From: an uncultured Eubacteriales bacterium
GTDB taxonomy: Bacteria; Bacillota; Clostridia; Oscillospirales; Oscillospiraceae
Reading direction: 5' to 3'
Assembly (NCBI GenBank): GCA_900545585.1
Contig: UQZR01000001.1
Coordinates: 98,774 to 162,773 of the forward strand
Length of the DNA stretch: 64,000 nucleotides
Positions within the stretch are counted from its first letter, which is position 1, and each line of letters begins with the position of its first letter. Shown here piece by piece: positions 15,472 through 23,299 of the stretch. Below the pieces are notes generated by a model that was not told the origin of the DNA, made no database searches, and saw only the letters and a program-made list of their open reading frames with translations. The position numbers and the translations under genes were made by a program.

Positions 15472-16656
15472 ATGGTACAATTTTCGAGCAGAATGGACCT
15501 TCTGAAAGGCTCTGAGATCCGCGAGCTGCTGAAGCTGACCGCGCAGCCCGACATCATCTCCTTTGCCGGCGGTATGCCCGCTCCCGAGCTGTTCCCCGTG
15601 GAGCAGATGATGGAGGCATCCATCGCTGTTCTGAAGGAAAACGGCCGTGTCGCTCTGCAGTATTCTTCTACGGAAGGCTATCCCCGTCTGCGCGAGCAGA
15701 TCGCCGAGCGTATGCTGGCCAAGAACAACATCCACACCGATAAGGACCACATTCTGGTGACCTCCGGTTCCCAGCAGGGTCTGGATTTCTCCGGTCGTGT
15801 GTTCCTGAACCCCGGCGACGTGGTGCTGCTGGAGAGCCCCTCTTATCTGGGCGCCGTCAACGCCTTCAAGGCCTGCGAGCCCAAGTTCATCGAAGTCCCC
15901 ACCGATGATGGCGGCATGATCATGTCCGAGCTGGAGAAGATCCTGGCCACCACCGAGCGTGTGAAGATGATCTACGTCATCCCCGATTTCCAGAACCCCA
16001 CCGGCCGTACCTGGGATCTGGATCGCCGTCATCAGTTCATGGACATCGTCAACAAGTACGAGATCCCCGTCATCGAGGATAACCCCTACGGCGAGCTGCG
16101 TTTCGAGGGCGAGTATCTGCCCGCTCTGAAGAGCCTGGACACCAAGGGCCTGGTGATCTATCTGGGCACCTTCTCCAAGATCCTGGCTCCCGGCTACCGT
16201 CTGGGCTGGGTCTGCGCTTCCGATGAGATTCTGGCCAAGTACAACTTCATGGAGCAGGCCGCCTCCCTGCAGGCCTCTACCATCGGCCAGATGGAGACCT
16301 CCAAGTGGATCGACATGTTCGATCTGGACGCCCACGTCAGCACCATCCGCGAGTGCTACAAGAAGCGCCGCGCCGTGATGCTGGAGACTCTGGCCAAGGA
16401 GCTGCCTGAGCCCTGCACCTTCACCCGTCCCGAGGGCGGCCTGTTCGCCTGGGTGGTCCTGCCTGAGTACATGGACGCCAAGGCCCTGCAGATGAAGTGT
16501 CTGGAAAAGAAGGTCGCCTTCGTCCCCGGCGGTTCCTTCTTCCCCAACGGCGGCCACGATAACACCCTGCGTCTGAACTATTCCTGCATGCCTGAGGAGA
16601 AGATCGTACAGGGCATCACCGCCCTGTGCCAGACCATTCGGGAGAACCTGAAGTAA
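15472..16656 (+). CDS. PLP-dependent aminotransferase, class I/II (LysN/MocR-like fold)
   Basis: A 394-residue fold-type I aminotransferase. Family motifs: ISFAGGMPAPELFP at the N-terminus, YSSTEGYPRLREQIA, TSGSQQGLD, DFQNPTGRTW, and the PLP lysine in GTFSKILAPGYRLGW near residue 236. It resembles the 2-aminoadipate/aromatic/branched-chain aminotransferase group with broad amino-acid range. The ATG at 15472 has GAGGAGG upstream; an earlier in-frame ATG at 15382 lacks a site and lies before the promoter -10. It leads an operon with a 2-oxoacid:ferredoxin oxidoreductase, so it most likely supplies the 2-oxoacid by deaminating amino acids. Confidence 0.9.
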   Translation: MVQFSSRMDLLKGSEIRELLKLTAQPDIISFAGGMPAPELFPVEQMMEASIAVLKENGRVALQYSSTEGYPRLREQIAERMLAKNNIHTDKDHILVTSGSQQGLDFSGRVFLNPGDVVLLESPSYLGAVNAFKACEPKFIEVPTDDGGMIMSELEKILATTERVKMIYVIPDFQNPTGRTWDLDRRHQFMDIVNKYEIPVIEDNPYGELRFEGEYLPALKSLDTKGLVIYLGTFSKILAPGYRLGWVCASDEILAKYNFMEQAASLQASTIGQMETSKWIDMFDLDAHVSTIRECYKKRRAVMLETLAKELPEPCTFTRPEGGLFAWVVLPEYMDAKALQMKCLEKKVAFVPGGSFFPNGGHDNTLRLNYSCMPEEKIVQGITALCQTIRENLK

Positions 16657-16675
16657 GCAAGGAGACTCTGCATCC

Positions 16676-17413
16676 ATGAAAGACGTCAAAGTGCTCATCG
16701 GCAACTACGGCAGCGGCAAGAGTGAACTGGCCCTGAATTTTGCCATGCAGGCTGCGGCCCGCGGCGATCGGACGGAGCTGCTGGATCTGGATATGGTGAA
16801 TACCTACTTCCGGCTGACCGAGCGGGGCAAGATGGTGGAACAGAAGGAGATCCGTCTGGTGTCCCCCAACTTCGCCTGCTCCGGTATCGAAACGCTCTCC
16901 CTCCCTGCCGAGGTGTCATCCGCCTTTGTACTGGATTGGGATACGGTCATTTTCGATGTGGGCGGCGACGACGTAGGCGCCACGGCGCTGGGCCGCTACT
17001 ATCAGGATTTTATGGCACTGGAGCCCGGTGCTCTGGAAGTGCTGAACGTTGTGAATATCCGACGGCCTCTTGCCAGCACGGTGGAGAAGATCCACCGGCT
17101 GCAGGAGGGCATGCAGGCTCACGCCCGTCTGCAGATCACCGGCATGATCAATAACACCAATCTGGCCACCATGACCAGTGCCGATGATCTGTGGGACGGC
17201 TACGAGGTCCTGCGTGAGGTGGTGGACCGCACAGGCATCCCCGTGGCCTACACCACCGGCAAGAAGGAGTTCCTCGATGCCTTCCTGGCCCGTGATCCGG
17301 ACCCGAAATATGTGGGAAAGCCCGTTGCCATCGACGTGTATATGCACCGTGACTGGGATTCCTACATCGAGTATGGACTGAATATCAAGAATCCGCACAA
17401 GGATATGTATTAA
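16676..17413 (+). CDS. P-loop ATPase-like protein of the 2-oxoacid oxidoreductase operon
   Basis: A 245-residue nucleotide-binding protein of MinD/ParA-like appearance. Walker A GNYGSGKSE at about residues 9-17, LLDLDMVNTYFR near 38-49, and VIFDVGGDDVGA as Walker B. A late INNTNLA segment resembles the guanine/adenine-contact NTN region of SIMIBI NTPases. It sits 19 nt after the aminotransferase and 74 nt before the ferredoxin subunit, with a small hairpin (about 17421-17440) between. The role is unknown; assembly or regulation of the oxidoreductase is a guess from context. Confidence 0.7.
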   Translation: MKDVKVLIGNYGSGKSELALNFAMQAAARGDRTELLDLDMVNTYFRLTERGKMVEQKEIRLVSPNFACSGIETLSLPAEVSSAFVLDWDTVIFDVGGDDVGATALGRYYQDFMALEPGALEVLNVVNIRRPLASTVEKIHRLQEGMQAHARLQITGMINNTNLATMTSADDLWDGYEVLREVVDRTGIPVAYTTGKKEFLDAFLARDPDPKYVGKPVAIDVYMHRDWDSYIEYGLNIKNPHKDMY

Positions 17414-17487
17414 CACCGCATACCTCCCCTTTCGGGGGTAGTAGATACATCACAGCATGAGGAAAATGAGGAAAAGAGGTGTAGAGA

Positions 17488-17697
17488 ATGGTAAGAGTTA
17501 CCATCGACGAAAACCTGTGCAAGGGCTGCGGCCTGTGTGCACGAGCGTGTCCGAAGCATATCATCGAGCTGTCCAAAACCCGCATCAACGCTAAGGGCTA
17601 TCATCCGGCGGAGGTCATCAACATGGAAGCCTGCATCGGCTGTACTTCCTGTGCGCGTACCTGCCCCGATGTGGTGATCCGAATTGAGAAAGACTAA
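17488..17697 (+). CDS. vorD: 2-oxoacid:ferredoxin oxidoreductase, ferredoxin-like delta subunit
   Basis: A 69-residue 2x[4Fe-4S] ferredoxin with cluster motifs [12 protein letters not shown] (about 12-23) and [12 protein letters not shown] (about 47-58). It passes electrons from the TPP subunit towards free ferredoxin. It begins the delta-alpha-beta-gamma gene order typical of four-subunit VOR/KOR enzymes. Spacing to the alpha gene is 12 nt with AGGAGG. Confidence 0.92.
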   Translation: MVRVTIDENLCKGCGLCARACPKHIIELSKTRINAKGYHPAEVINMEACIGCTSCARTCPDVVIRIEKD

Positions 17698-17709
17698 GGA
17701 GGAAAGAAC

Positions 17710-18789
17710 ATGGCTTTGACTCTTATGAAGGGAAGCGAAGCTATTGCGGAAGCCGCCATTCGTGCCGGCGCACGCTATTTCTTCGGTTACCCCATCACTC
17801 CGCAGACGGAGATCCCTGAATACATGTCCGCCCGTATGCCCGAGATCGGCGGCTGCTTCCTGCAGGCCGAGAGCGAAGTGGCGGCTATCAACATGGTGTA
17901 CGGCGCAGCCGGCACCGGCGCACGTGTTATCACGTCTTCTTCCAGCCCCGGCGTGTCCCTGAAGCAGGAGGGCATCTCCTACTGCGCAGGCGCCATGGTC
18001 CCCGCTGTTATCATCAACGTGATGCGCGGCGGCCCCGGTCTGGGCAACATCCAGGCATCCCAGGGCGACTATTTCCAGGGTGTCAAGGGCGGCGGCAACG
18101 GTGACTATCATCTGCTGACCTTCGCTCCCGCTTCCGTGCAGGAGGCCATCGACCTGATGATGATCGCTTACGAGAAGGCCGAGAAGTACCGCATCCCCGT
18201 TCTGTTCCTGGCGGACGGCATCATCGCCCAGATGATGGAGCCCGTGGAGCTGCCCGAGATGGTGGACTACAAGGTCGATCCCGAGGAGAAGCCCTGGGCC
18301 TGCACAGGCTGGAAGCCCGGCGATGATCCTGCCAAGCGCGGCGTCATCAACTCCATCTACATCGACACCGAGAGCCTGGCCGTCCATAATGACGAGCTGC
18401 AGGCTATGTATAAGAGAGTCGTTGAGAACGAGCAGCAGTGGGAATCCTACAACTGCGAGGGTGCTGAGTACATCATCACCGCTTTCGGCACCGTGGCCCG
18501 TATCGCCAAGAGCGCTATCGCTGAGCTGAAGGAAAAGGGCATCCATGTCGGTCTGGTCCGTCCCATCACCGTGTGGCCCTTCCCCGCCAAGGCGATGCAC
18601 GATGCCTGCTGCCAGCCCAGCGTGAAGGCTGTTCTGGACGTGGAGCTGAACGAAGGCCAGATGCTGGAGGATGTCAAGCTGGCCCTCAACGGCGAAAAGC
18701 CCGTGGACTTCTTCGGTCACTGCGGCAGCCAGATGCCCTCTACCAGTGAGATCGTTGAGAAGATCCTGAGCATGAAGGAGGGTAAATAA
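17710..18789 (+). CDS. vorB: 2-oxoacid:ferredoxin oxidoreductase alpha subunit
   Basis: A 359-residue alpha subunit covering the pyrimidine-binding and transketolase C-terminal domains. Characteristic motifs: GSEAIAEAAIRAGARYFFGYPITPQTE at the start (20-residue limit aside, positions 8-34), SSSSPGVSLKQEG, and RGGPGLGN near residue 103. It resembles VorB of the 2-oxoisovalerate enzyme and KorA of the 2-oxoglutarate enzyme, which sequence alone does not separate cleanly. The aminotransferase upstream and a fermenting anaerobe favour amino-acid-derived branched-chain 2-oxoacids. Adjacent beta gene starts after 1 nt. Confidence 0.88.
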   Translation: MALTLMKGSEAIAEAAIRAGARYFFGYPITPQTEIPEYMSARMPEIGGCFLQAESEVAAINMVYGAAGTGARVITSSSSPGVSLKQEGISYCAGAMVPAVIINVMRGGPGLGNIQASQGDYFQGVKGGGNGDYHLLTFAPASVQEAIDLMMIAYEKAEKYRIPVLFLADGIIAQMMEPVELPEMVDYKVDPEEKPWACTGWKPGDDPAKRGVINSIYIDTESLAVHNDELQAMYKRVVENEQQWESYNCEGAEYIITAFGTVARIAKSAIAELKEKGIHVGLVRPITVWPFPAKAMHDACCQPSVKAVLDVELNEGQMLEDVKLALNGEKPVDFFGHCGSQMPSTSEIVEKILSMKEGK

Positions 18790-18790
18790 G

Positions 18791-19537
18791 ATGGCTGTAC
18801 TGTTTGAAAAGACAAAGCTGCTGAGTGACAAGCAGTTCCATTACTGCCCCGGCTGCAACCACGGTATTATTCACCGTCTGGTGGCCGAGGTCATCGATGA
18901 GATGCACCTGGATGGCAAGGTCATCGGTGTAGCCCCCGTCGGCTGTTCCGTGTTTGCCTATGACTACTTCAACTGCGACATGTACGAGGCCGCTCATGGC
19001 CGCGCTCCCGCAGTGGCCACCGGCGTCAAGCGCTCCGTGGGCAAGGACACCCTGGTGTTCACCTATCAGGGCGACGGCGATCTGGCCTCCATCGGTACTG
19101 CCGAGATCGTTCACGCCGCCCACCGCGGTGAGAAGATCACCACCATCTTCGTCAACAACGCTATTTACGGCATGACCGGCGGCCAGATGGCCCCCACCAC
19201 CCTGATCGGCCAGAAGGCTACTACCTGCCCCGCCGGCCGCAGCGAGGAGTGGAGTGGTCTGCCCATCAAGATGTCCGAGATGCTGGCCGCTGTGCCCAGC
19301 TCCTACTACATCGAGCGCGTGGCAGTCAACAACACCGCCAATATCGCCAAGGCCAAGAAGGCCATCGCCAAGGCCTTCCGCCTGCAGATGGAGGGTAAGG
19401 GCTTCACCATGATCGAGGTCCTGTCCACCTGCCCCACCAACTGGGGCCTGTCTCCTGTGGAGGCTATGGAGTGGCTGGAGAAGAACATGATCCCCTATTA
19501 CCCGCTGGGCGTTTACAAAGACAAGGAGGCCGAGTAA
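18791..19537 (+). CDS. vorA: 2-oxoacid:ferredoxin oxidoreductase beta (TPP) subunit
   Basis: A 248-residue subunit that binds thiamine diphosphate: GDGDLASIG near residue 96 and NNAIYGMTGGQM about 25 residues later. The N-terminal HYCPGCNHGI supplies cluster or TPP-site residues typical of this subunit. It decarboxylates the 2-oxoacid to the acyl-CoA together with alpha and gamma. It begins one nucleotide after the alpha stop and ends one nucleotide before gamma, i.e. tightly coupled. Confidence 0.9.
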   Translation: MAVLFEKTKLLSDKQFHYCPGCNHGIIHRLVAEVIDEMHLDGKVIGVAPVGCSVFAYDYFNCDMYEAAHGRAPAVATGVKRSVGKDTLVFTYQGDGDLASIGTAEIVHAAHRGEKITTIFVNNAIYGMTGGQMAPTTLIGQKATTCPAGRSEEWSGLPIKMSEMLAAVPSSYYIERVAVNNTANIAKAKKAIAKAFRLQMEGKGFTMIEVLSTCPTNWGLSPVEAMEWLEKNMIPYYPLGVYKDKEAE

Positions 19538-19538
19538 T

Positions 19539-20075
19539 ATGGAAAAAACCTTCATTTTTGCCGGTTTCGGCGGTCAGGGCATGCTCCTGATCGGTAAATT
19601 CGTGGCCATGGCCTGCATGCTGGACGGCAAGCACGTCTCCTGGCTGCCTTCCTACGGCCCTGAAATGCGCGGTGGTACCGCCAACTGCTCCGTCATCGTC
19701 TCCGATGATCCCGTTGCCTCCCCCCTGGTGGATAAGGCCGACGTCATCGTCGCCATGAACCGTCCTTCTCTGGACAAGTTTGAGGCGCACGTGAAGCCCG
19801 GCGGTGTGCTGGTCATCAACAGCAGCATCATCGACCGCAAGGCCGTCCGCGACGACATCACCGTGGTGTACTGCGACGCTAACGGCATCGCCGAGTCCAT
19901 CGGTAACCCCAAGGGCGCCAACGTGGCTATCCTGGGCGCTGTTCTGGCTGTAGCTCCCGTCACCACCGTGGAGAGCATGATGGAAGCCATCCGTATCGAG
20001 CTGGGTGAGAAGAAAGCCCGCTTCCTGGAGGGCAACAAAAAGGCTCTGCTGGCCGGTATGGAGGCCGCCAAGTAA
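19539..20075 (+). CDS. vorC: 2-oxoacid:ferredoxin oxidoreductase gamma subunit
   Basis: A 178-residue gamma subunit with the family start IFAGFGGQGMLLIGK and the conserved SWLPSYGPEMRGGTANC segment. This domain binds the CoA part in related pyruvate:ferredoxin oxidoreductase. Last gene of the operon, followed 24 nt later by a strong terminator. Together the six genes 15472-20075 would take an amino acid to an acyl-CoA and reduced ferredoxin. Confidence 0.92.
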   Translation: MEKTFIFAGFGGQGMLLIGKFVAMACMLDGKHVSWLPSYGPEMRGGTANCSVIVSDDPVASPLVDKADVIVAMNRPSLDKFEAHVKPGGVLVINSSIIDRKAVRDDITVVYCDANGIAESIGNPKGANVAILGAVLAVAPVTTVESMMEAIRIELGEKKARFLEGNKKALLAGMEAAK

Positions 20076-20098
20076 GGTCACTCCCCGACATAGGCAAA

Positions 20099-20129
20099 AA
20101 GGCCCATCTGCAAGGATGGGCCTTTTTTT
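20099..20129 (+). terminator. terminator of the VOR operon
   Basis: AAGGCCCATCTGCAAGGATGGGCCTT followed by seven T. Confidence 0.93.
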
Positions 20130-20201
20130 GTTATTCTTCAACATGCCGTTTATTGCAGGGAAATCAGGTGGAAAATTTGTTTCATATTCCGAAACTAACA
20201 G

Positions 20202-20230
20202 TTGACTTCCTACCAAATGTTTGGTATGAT
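20202..20230 (+). promoter_or_regulatory. promoter with palindromic operator in the spacer
   Basis: TTGACT at 20202-20207 and TATGAT at 20225-20230, spacing 17 bp. The spacer is almost filled by a perfect palindrome TACCAAATGTTTGGTA (20211-20226). A protein bound here would block RNA polymerase; autorepression by the XRE protein 26 bp downstream is the simplest reading. Confidence 0.72.
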
Positions 20231-20255
20231 TGTGATGTCGCAGGAGGTGACGCAA

Positions 20256-20987
20256 ATGAGTTCTTTTTCCTATTTCGTGGGGCAGCGTATCAAAAAATAC
20301 CGGAAGAGCCGCGGCTATACCATTGAGCAGTTCTCTGCCATGATCAACAAGAGCAAGGCCACGCTGTCCAAGTACGAAAACGGCGCCATTACCATCGACA
20401 TCGAGACGCTGTACGACATCGCCCAGGCCTTGGACATCGACCTGAAGTGCTTCATCGACTACCAGCCTCCGGTGTTCCATCAGGATGCGGCGCTGCCCAA
20501 GAACAACTACTTCAACCAGTCCCTGGCGTATATGTACTACTACGACGGCCGTGTGCGCCAGATGGTGCGCTCCCTGCTGCGGTTCTCCCGTGCCGCCGAC
20601 CGCGAGGGCATCGAGGTCACGCTGTATCTGGGGGTCACGTCCTTCTCCGATCCGGATCGATGCCAGCACCTGTTCACCGGTGAGATGAAAGCCTATGACA
20701 CCATCACCCATATGGTACTGACCAACCAGATCAACGAGGCGGAGAAGATGTACATCTGCATGCTGAACCCCATGTCCAACCGCACGCCGGCCATCGGCCT
20801 GCTGTCCGGTATCGGCTCCACCCCCTTCTTCGCCCCCATCGCTCTGAAGGCCCTGATCTCCAAGGAGCCGCTGGACGAGACAGAGCGCCTGCTGAACACC
20901 ATTAAGCTGGACAAGGACGACTACCACCTGTTGCGGTACTACAACATGATGGTCATCAACCGCCCCGCCTCCCTGTTTTTGCAATAA
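20256..20987 (+). CDS. XRE-family HTH transcriptional regulator
   Basis: A 243-residue regulator. Residues ~8-65 form a Cro/CI-type helix-turn-helix (FVGQRIKKYRKSRGYTIEQF, then INKSKATLSKYENG). The remaining ~170 residues are a helical domain without an obvious enzyme motif, probably ligand- or partner-sensing. The ATG at 20256 follows AGGAGGTGA by 5 nt; earlier in-frame codons overlap the promoter and are unlikely. It is monocistronic between terminators. The operator in its promoter suggests autoregulation; targets unknown. Confidence 0.85.
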   Translation: MSSFSYFVGQRIKKYRKSRGYTIEQFSAMINKSKATLSKYENGAITIDIETLYDIAQALDIDLKCFIDYQPPVFHQDAALPKNNYFNQSLAYMYYYDGRVRQMVRSLLRFSRAADREGIEVTLYLGVTSFSDPDRCQHLFTGEMKAYDTITHMVLTNQINEAEKMYICMLNPMSNRTPAIGLLSGIGSTPFFAPIALKALISKEPLDETERLLNTIKLDKDDYHLLRYYNMMVINRPASLFLQ

Positions 20988-21002
20988 ATATTGACGGCCA
21001 AT

Positions 21003-21036
21003 GCCTGTGAAGGAGATTTCCTTCACAGGCGTTTTT
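21003..21036. terminator. terminator between the XRE gene and sigE
   Basis: GCCTGTGAAGGA/TCCTTCACAGGC with an ATT-type loop and GTTTTT on the plus strand. On the minus strand it follows the sigE stop. Confidence 0.85.
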
Positions 21037-21740
21037 CAGCTCATGCGCAGAATTTCCCGCCTGAGCCGCAGGATGATACGCTTTTCAAGCCGCGAGATGT
21101 AGGACTGGGAGATGCCCAGCCGGTCCGCCACCTCCTTCTGGGTCAGCTCCTTGCTGCCGCCCAGACCGAATCGCATGGTGATGATATCCCGCTCCCGTGG
21201 GTTCAGCTTGGCCACGGCGTCCGCCAGCATCTGGCGGTCCACGTCGGCCTCGATGGGCCGCATCACCACATCGCTGTCCGTGCCCAGCACATCGCTGAGC
21301 AGCAGCTCCTTGCCGTCCCAGTCGGTGCTCAGCGGCTCGTCGAAGCTGACCTCCACGCGGCTGCCGTTATTCTTCCGCAGATACATCAGGATCTCGTTCT
21401 CAATGCAGCGGGAAGCGTAGGTGGCCAGCTTGATGTTCTTGTCGGTACGGAAGGTATTGATGGCCTTGATGAGCCCGATGGTGCCAATGGAGATCAGGTC
21501 CTCGATGTTGATGCCAGTGTTCTCGAACCGGCGGGCAATATAGACCACCAGCCGCAGGTTCCGCTCGATGAGGGTCTGCCGCACCGGCAGCTCCCCCTGA
21601 TCCAGGCGAGCCAGAAGCTCCGCCTCCTGATCCCGCGGCAGCGGCGGCGGCAGAGTATCGCTGCCGCCAATGTACATGATCTTATCCGGCCTGCGTCGTC
21701 TCCGCAGAAACGTCAGCAGCCGCAGCAGCAGCTTCCGCAT
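21036..21740 (-). CDS. sigE: sporulation sigma factor pro-sigma-E
   Basis: A 234-residue mother-cell sigma factor. It opens with a basic pro-sequence ([18 protein letters not shown]) before [12 protein letters not shown], the same layout as Bacillus pro-sigma-E, which SpoIIGA cleaves. Region 2 ([30 protein letters not shown]) and region 4 HTH ([23 protein letters not shown]) are intact. The start at 21740 is kept because it provides the pro-sequence, although it lies 59 nt inside spoIIGA. It would direct transcription of the spoIIIA operon in this window. Confidence 0.95.
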   Translation of the reverse strand: MRKLLLRLLTFLRRRRRPDKIMYIGGSDTLPPPLPRDQEAELLARLDQGELPVRQTLIERNLRLVVYIARRFENTGINIEDLISIGTIGLIKAINTFRTDKNIKLATYASRCIENEILMYLRKNNGSRVEVSFDEPLSTDWDGKELLLSDVLGTDSDVVMRPIEADVDRQMLADAVAKLNPRERDIITMRFGLGGSKELTQKEVADRLGISQSYISRLEKRIILRLRREILRMS

Positions 21741-22599
21741 CCGCCATCACCTCCTCCCCATCCGGATCTCCCCACAGGGCGTGGCACCCGCCGTCGCTGA
21801 TGGGGTGCTCCGTCAGCGCCACCGGTGTCCGTGGGTAGCGCCGCCCATTGATCTCTATGTAGTCGCTGCGGGCCGCCAGCAGCAGACCCGATGGCACGCC
21901 CACGCTGCGGAACGGCAGCAGGGTGAACGTCACAGTCGCCCCCAGTCGGTGCAGCCGCGCCATTTTCTCCTCCGGCGGCAGCGGCGATGCCAGCACTGCC
22001 GCCACGTCCGGCGGCCACAGATCCTCCGCTGCCTCCCGCTCCAGCACTAACGCCGGGCGGCCCGACACAGGGTCCCGCAGTGTGTTTCCGGTGTCATGCA
22101 ACGCCGTGACGGTCTGCTTTCGTCCGCAGACAGATATGGTGACCTTCAATCGTTCTCCTCCTCCATGGCGTGCCCCTTGCCCCAGCAGCAGACGCAGCAG
22201 CAAATAGAAGCAAAGTGCGGCGCCCAGCAGCAGCGGCCAGTTCATCTCGCCCCGATAGATGCGGTGCAGCAGTGCCGTGGGTGATCCGGCCCACAGTCCC
22301 AGCGCCAGTACGAAGCCCGCCAGTCCGCCGGACAGCAGCAAAAACAGCAGTGCCGGCCGCCGCCGTCCCCGAAAAGCGCATAGGGCCATGGCCCCACCCG
22401 CCGCCAGCTGGCACAGCGGGCCGCGCAGAAAACCGCAGCCCGGCAGGAACGTGGCCACCGCGTACAGCCCGCCTCCGGCGGCGCACAGCAGCAGGCGCAG
22501 GCGGCTGAGCGTCCTGCCGGATAGCTGCGCCGCCGACAGCAGCAGCAGATAGTCGACCAGCAGGTTCAGCAGGAACACCCGATCCAGATACACCACCAT
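21682..22599 (-). CDS. spoIIGA: sigma-E processing peptidase SpoIIGA
   Basis: A 305-residue membrane aspartic protease that activates sigma-E. Five hydrophobic segments fill the first ~160 residues. The cytoplasmic half has the catalytic [11 protein letters not shown] (Asp near residue 167), preceded by the [10 protein letters not shown] strand. The C-terminal ~30 residues are Ala/Glu-rich and overlap the sigE start by 59 nt, longer than in Bacillus. The order spoIIGA-sigE is conserved; the promoter upstream has the long spacing expected of a Spo0A-activated unit. Confidence 0.93.
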   Translation of the reverse strand: MVVYLDRVFLLNLLVDYLLLLSAAQLSGRTLSRLRLLLCAAGGGLYAVATFLPGCGFLRGPLCQLAAGGAMALCAFRGRRRPALLFLLLSGGLAGFVLALGLWAGSPTALLHRIYRGEMNWPLLLGAALCFYLLLRLLLGQGARHGGGERLKVTISVCGRKQTVTALHDTGNTLRDPVSGRPALVLEREAAEDLWPPDVAAVLASPLPPEEKMARLHRLGATVTFTLLPFRSVGVPSGLLLAARSDYIEINGRRYPRTPVALTEHPISDGGCHALWGDPDGEEVMADAEAAAAAADVSAETTQAG

Positions 22600-22620
22600 C
22601 TCGCCTCACCTCGCCCGTCC

Positions 22621-22653
22621 ATTATAGAACGCGGCGGCAAAGAAAACCGTCAA
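22621..22653 (-). promoter_or_regulatory. spoIIG promoter with 21-bp spacer (Spo0A type)
   Basis: Minus strand TTGACG (plus 22648-22653) and TATAAT (22621-22626) are separated by 21 bp. The Bacillus spoIIG promoter also has a too-long spacer (22 bp) and needs Spo0A bound over the -35. TTTGACG here matches 6 of 7 of the complement of the 0A box (TTYGACA). Confidence 0.65.
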
Positions 22654-22694
22654 AAAAAGAAACCGCACGGAAAAGGAGAAGCCTTTCCGTGCGG
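22654..22694 (-). terminator. terminator after the DUF951/Dabb cluster
   Basis: CCGCACGGAAAGG/CCTTTTCCGTGCGG followed on the minus strand by TTTCTTTTTTT. The T-run abuts the -35 of the spoIIG promoter. Confidence 0.85.
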
Positions 22695-22712
22695 TATGTA
22701 TCTGCGGGGGCA

Positions 22713-23003
22713 TTACGCTTCAAAATCAAAGATGGCCTTCTGCGCCAGCAGCGGGCCGAACTCCTCCTTCCAGAGGTGGTGCATAGCCGATGCGTCGTAC
22801 ACCGGCAGCGCCTCCGGCGCCATATCCAGTACGATCAGCACATCGTACCGGTTGTCCCGCGCCACGCAGTTGGGATAGACCGATGCGCCGCTGACGCCCT
22901 CCAGCTCCGAGGCGGCGCTGAAGATCTGGCGGATGCGGGGCAGCAGTTCCTGTCGGCGAGGATAGACCTCCGGCCGGTATTTGGCAAGGATACAGTGTTT
23001 CAT
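22713..23003 (-). CDS. Dabb-like (stress-responsive A/B barrel) protein
   Basis: A 96-residue protein starting MKHCILAKYRPEV, with a second strand YDVLIVLDMAPEAL and a C-terminal HLWKEEFGPLLAQKAIFDFE. This is the layout of Dabb dimeric alpha-beta barrels. The in-frame opening extends 27 codons further upstream but overlaps a better small ORF. No catalytic residues are recognised. It ends the rarA operon. Confidence 0.7.
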   Translation of the reverse strand: MKHCILAKYRPEVYPRRQELLPRIRQIFSAASELEGVSGASVYPNCVARDNRYDVLIVLDMAPEALPVYDASAMHHLWKEEFGPLLAQKAIFDFEA

Positions 23004-23010
23004 AGCCGCC

Positions 23011-23109
23011 TCACATACCCAGATAGGGCACCACCAGCGACACCAGCATGACGAAAGCCAGAAGCAGCGCGATGCCCATGGCAACGTAGCGTGTCCATTT
23101 CGGTCTCAT
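23011..23109 (-). CDS. small membrane protein, 32 aa
   Basis: Reads MRPKWTRYVAMGIALLLAFV then VMLVSLVVPYLGM-type sequence: a basic head followed by one membrane helix. AGGAGG lies 7 nt before the ATG at 23109. It fits exactly between DUF951 and the Dabb gene (gaps of 2 and 7 nt), which supports a real gene. It resembles the tiny membrane proteins seen near DUF951 genes in Clostridia; function unknown. Confidence 0.6.
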   Translation of the reverse strand: MRPKWTRYVAMGIALLLAFVMLVSLVVPYLGM

Positions 23110-23111
23110 GT

Positions 23112-23297
23112 TCATTCCTCCTTCGGTACGATGCGCTTGATCATCTTCTCCACCTTGCGGCGTGGCTGCATCACCTCATGCCCGCAGCCCAGACAGCGCA
23201 GCTTGATATCCATTCCCACCCGCAGCACCTGCCAGCGGCGGCTGCCGCAAGGGTGGTCTTTTTTCAGTTCCAGTATGTCATTCAGGTGCAGTTCCAT
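23112..23297 (-). CDS. DUF951 family protein
   Basis: A 61-residue basic protein: MELHLNDILELKKDHPCG..., a CLGCGHEV zinc-type pair, then RRKVEKMIKRI. This is the DUF951 signature. The ATG at 23297 lies 2 nt after the rarA stop, so translation is probably coupled. Function unknown; the family often sits near replication or ribosome genes. Confidence 0.85.
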   Translation of the reverse strand: MELHLNDILELKKDHPCGSRRWQVLRVGMDIKLRCLGCGHEVMQPRRKVEKMIKRIVPKEE

Positions 23298-23299
23298 GG

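Noticed and set aside
19464..21026. Long minus-strand frame across vorC and the XRE gene
   Set aside because: Crosses two terminators and a promoter; composition typical of a shadow frame.
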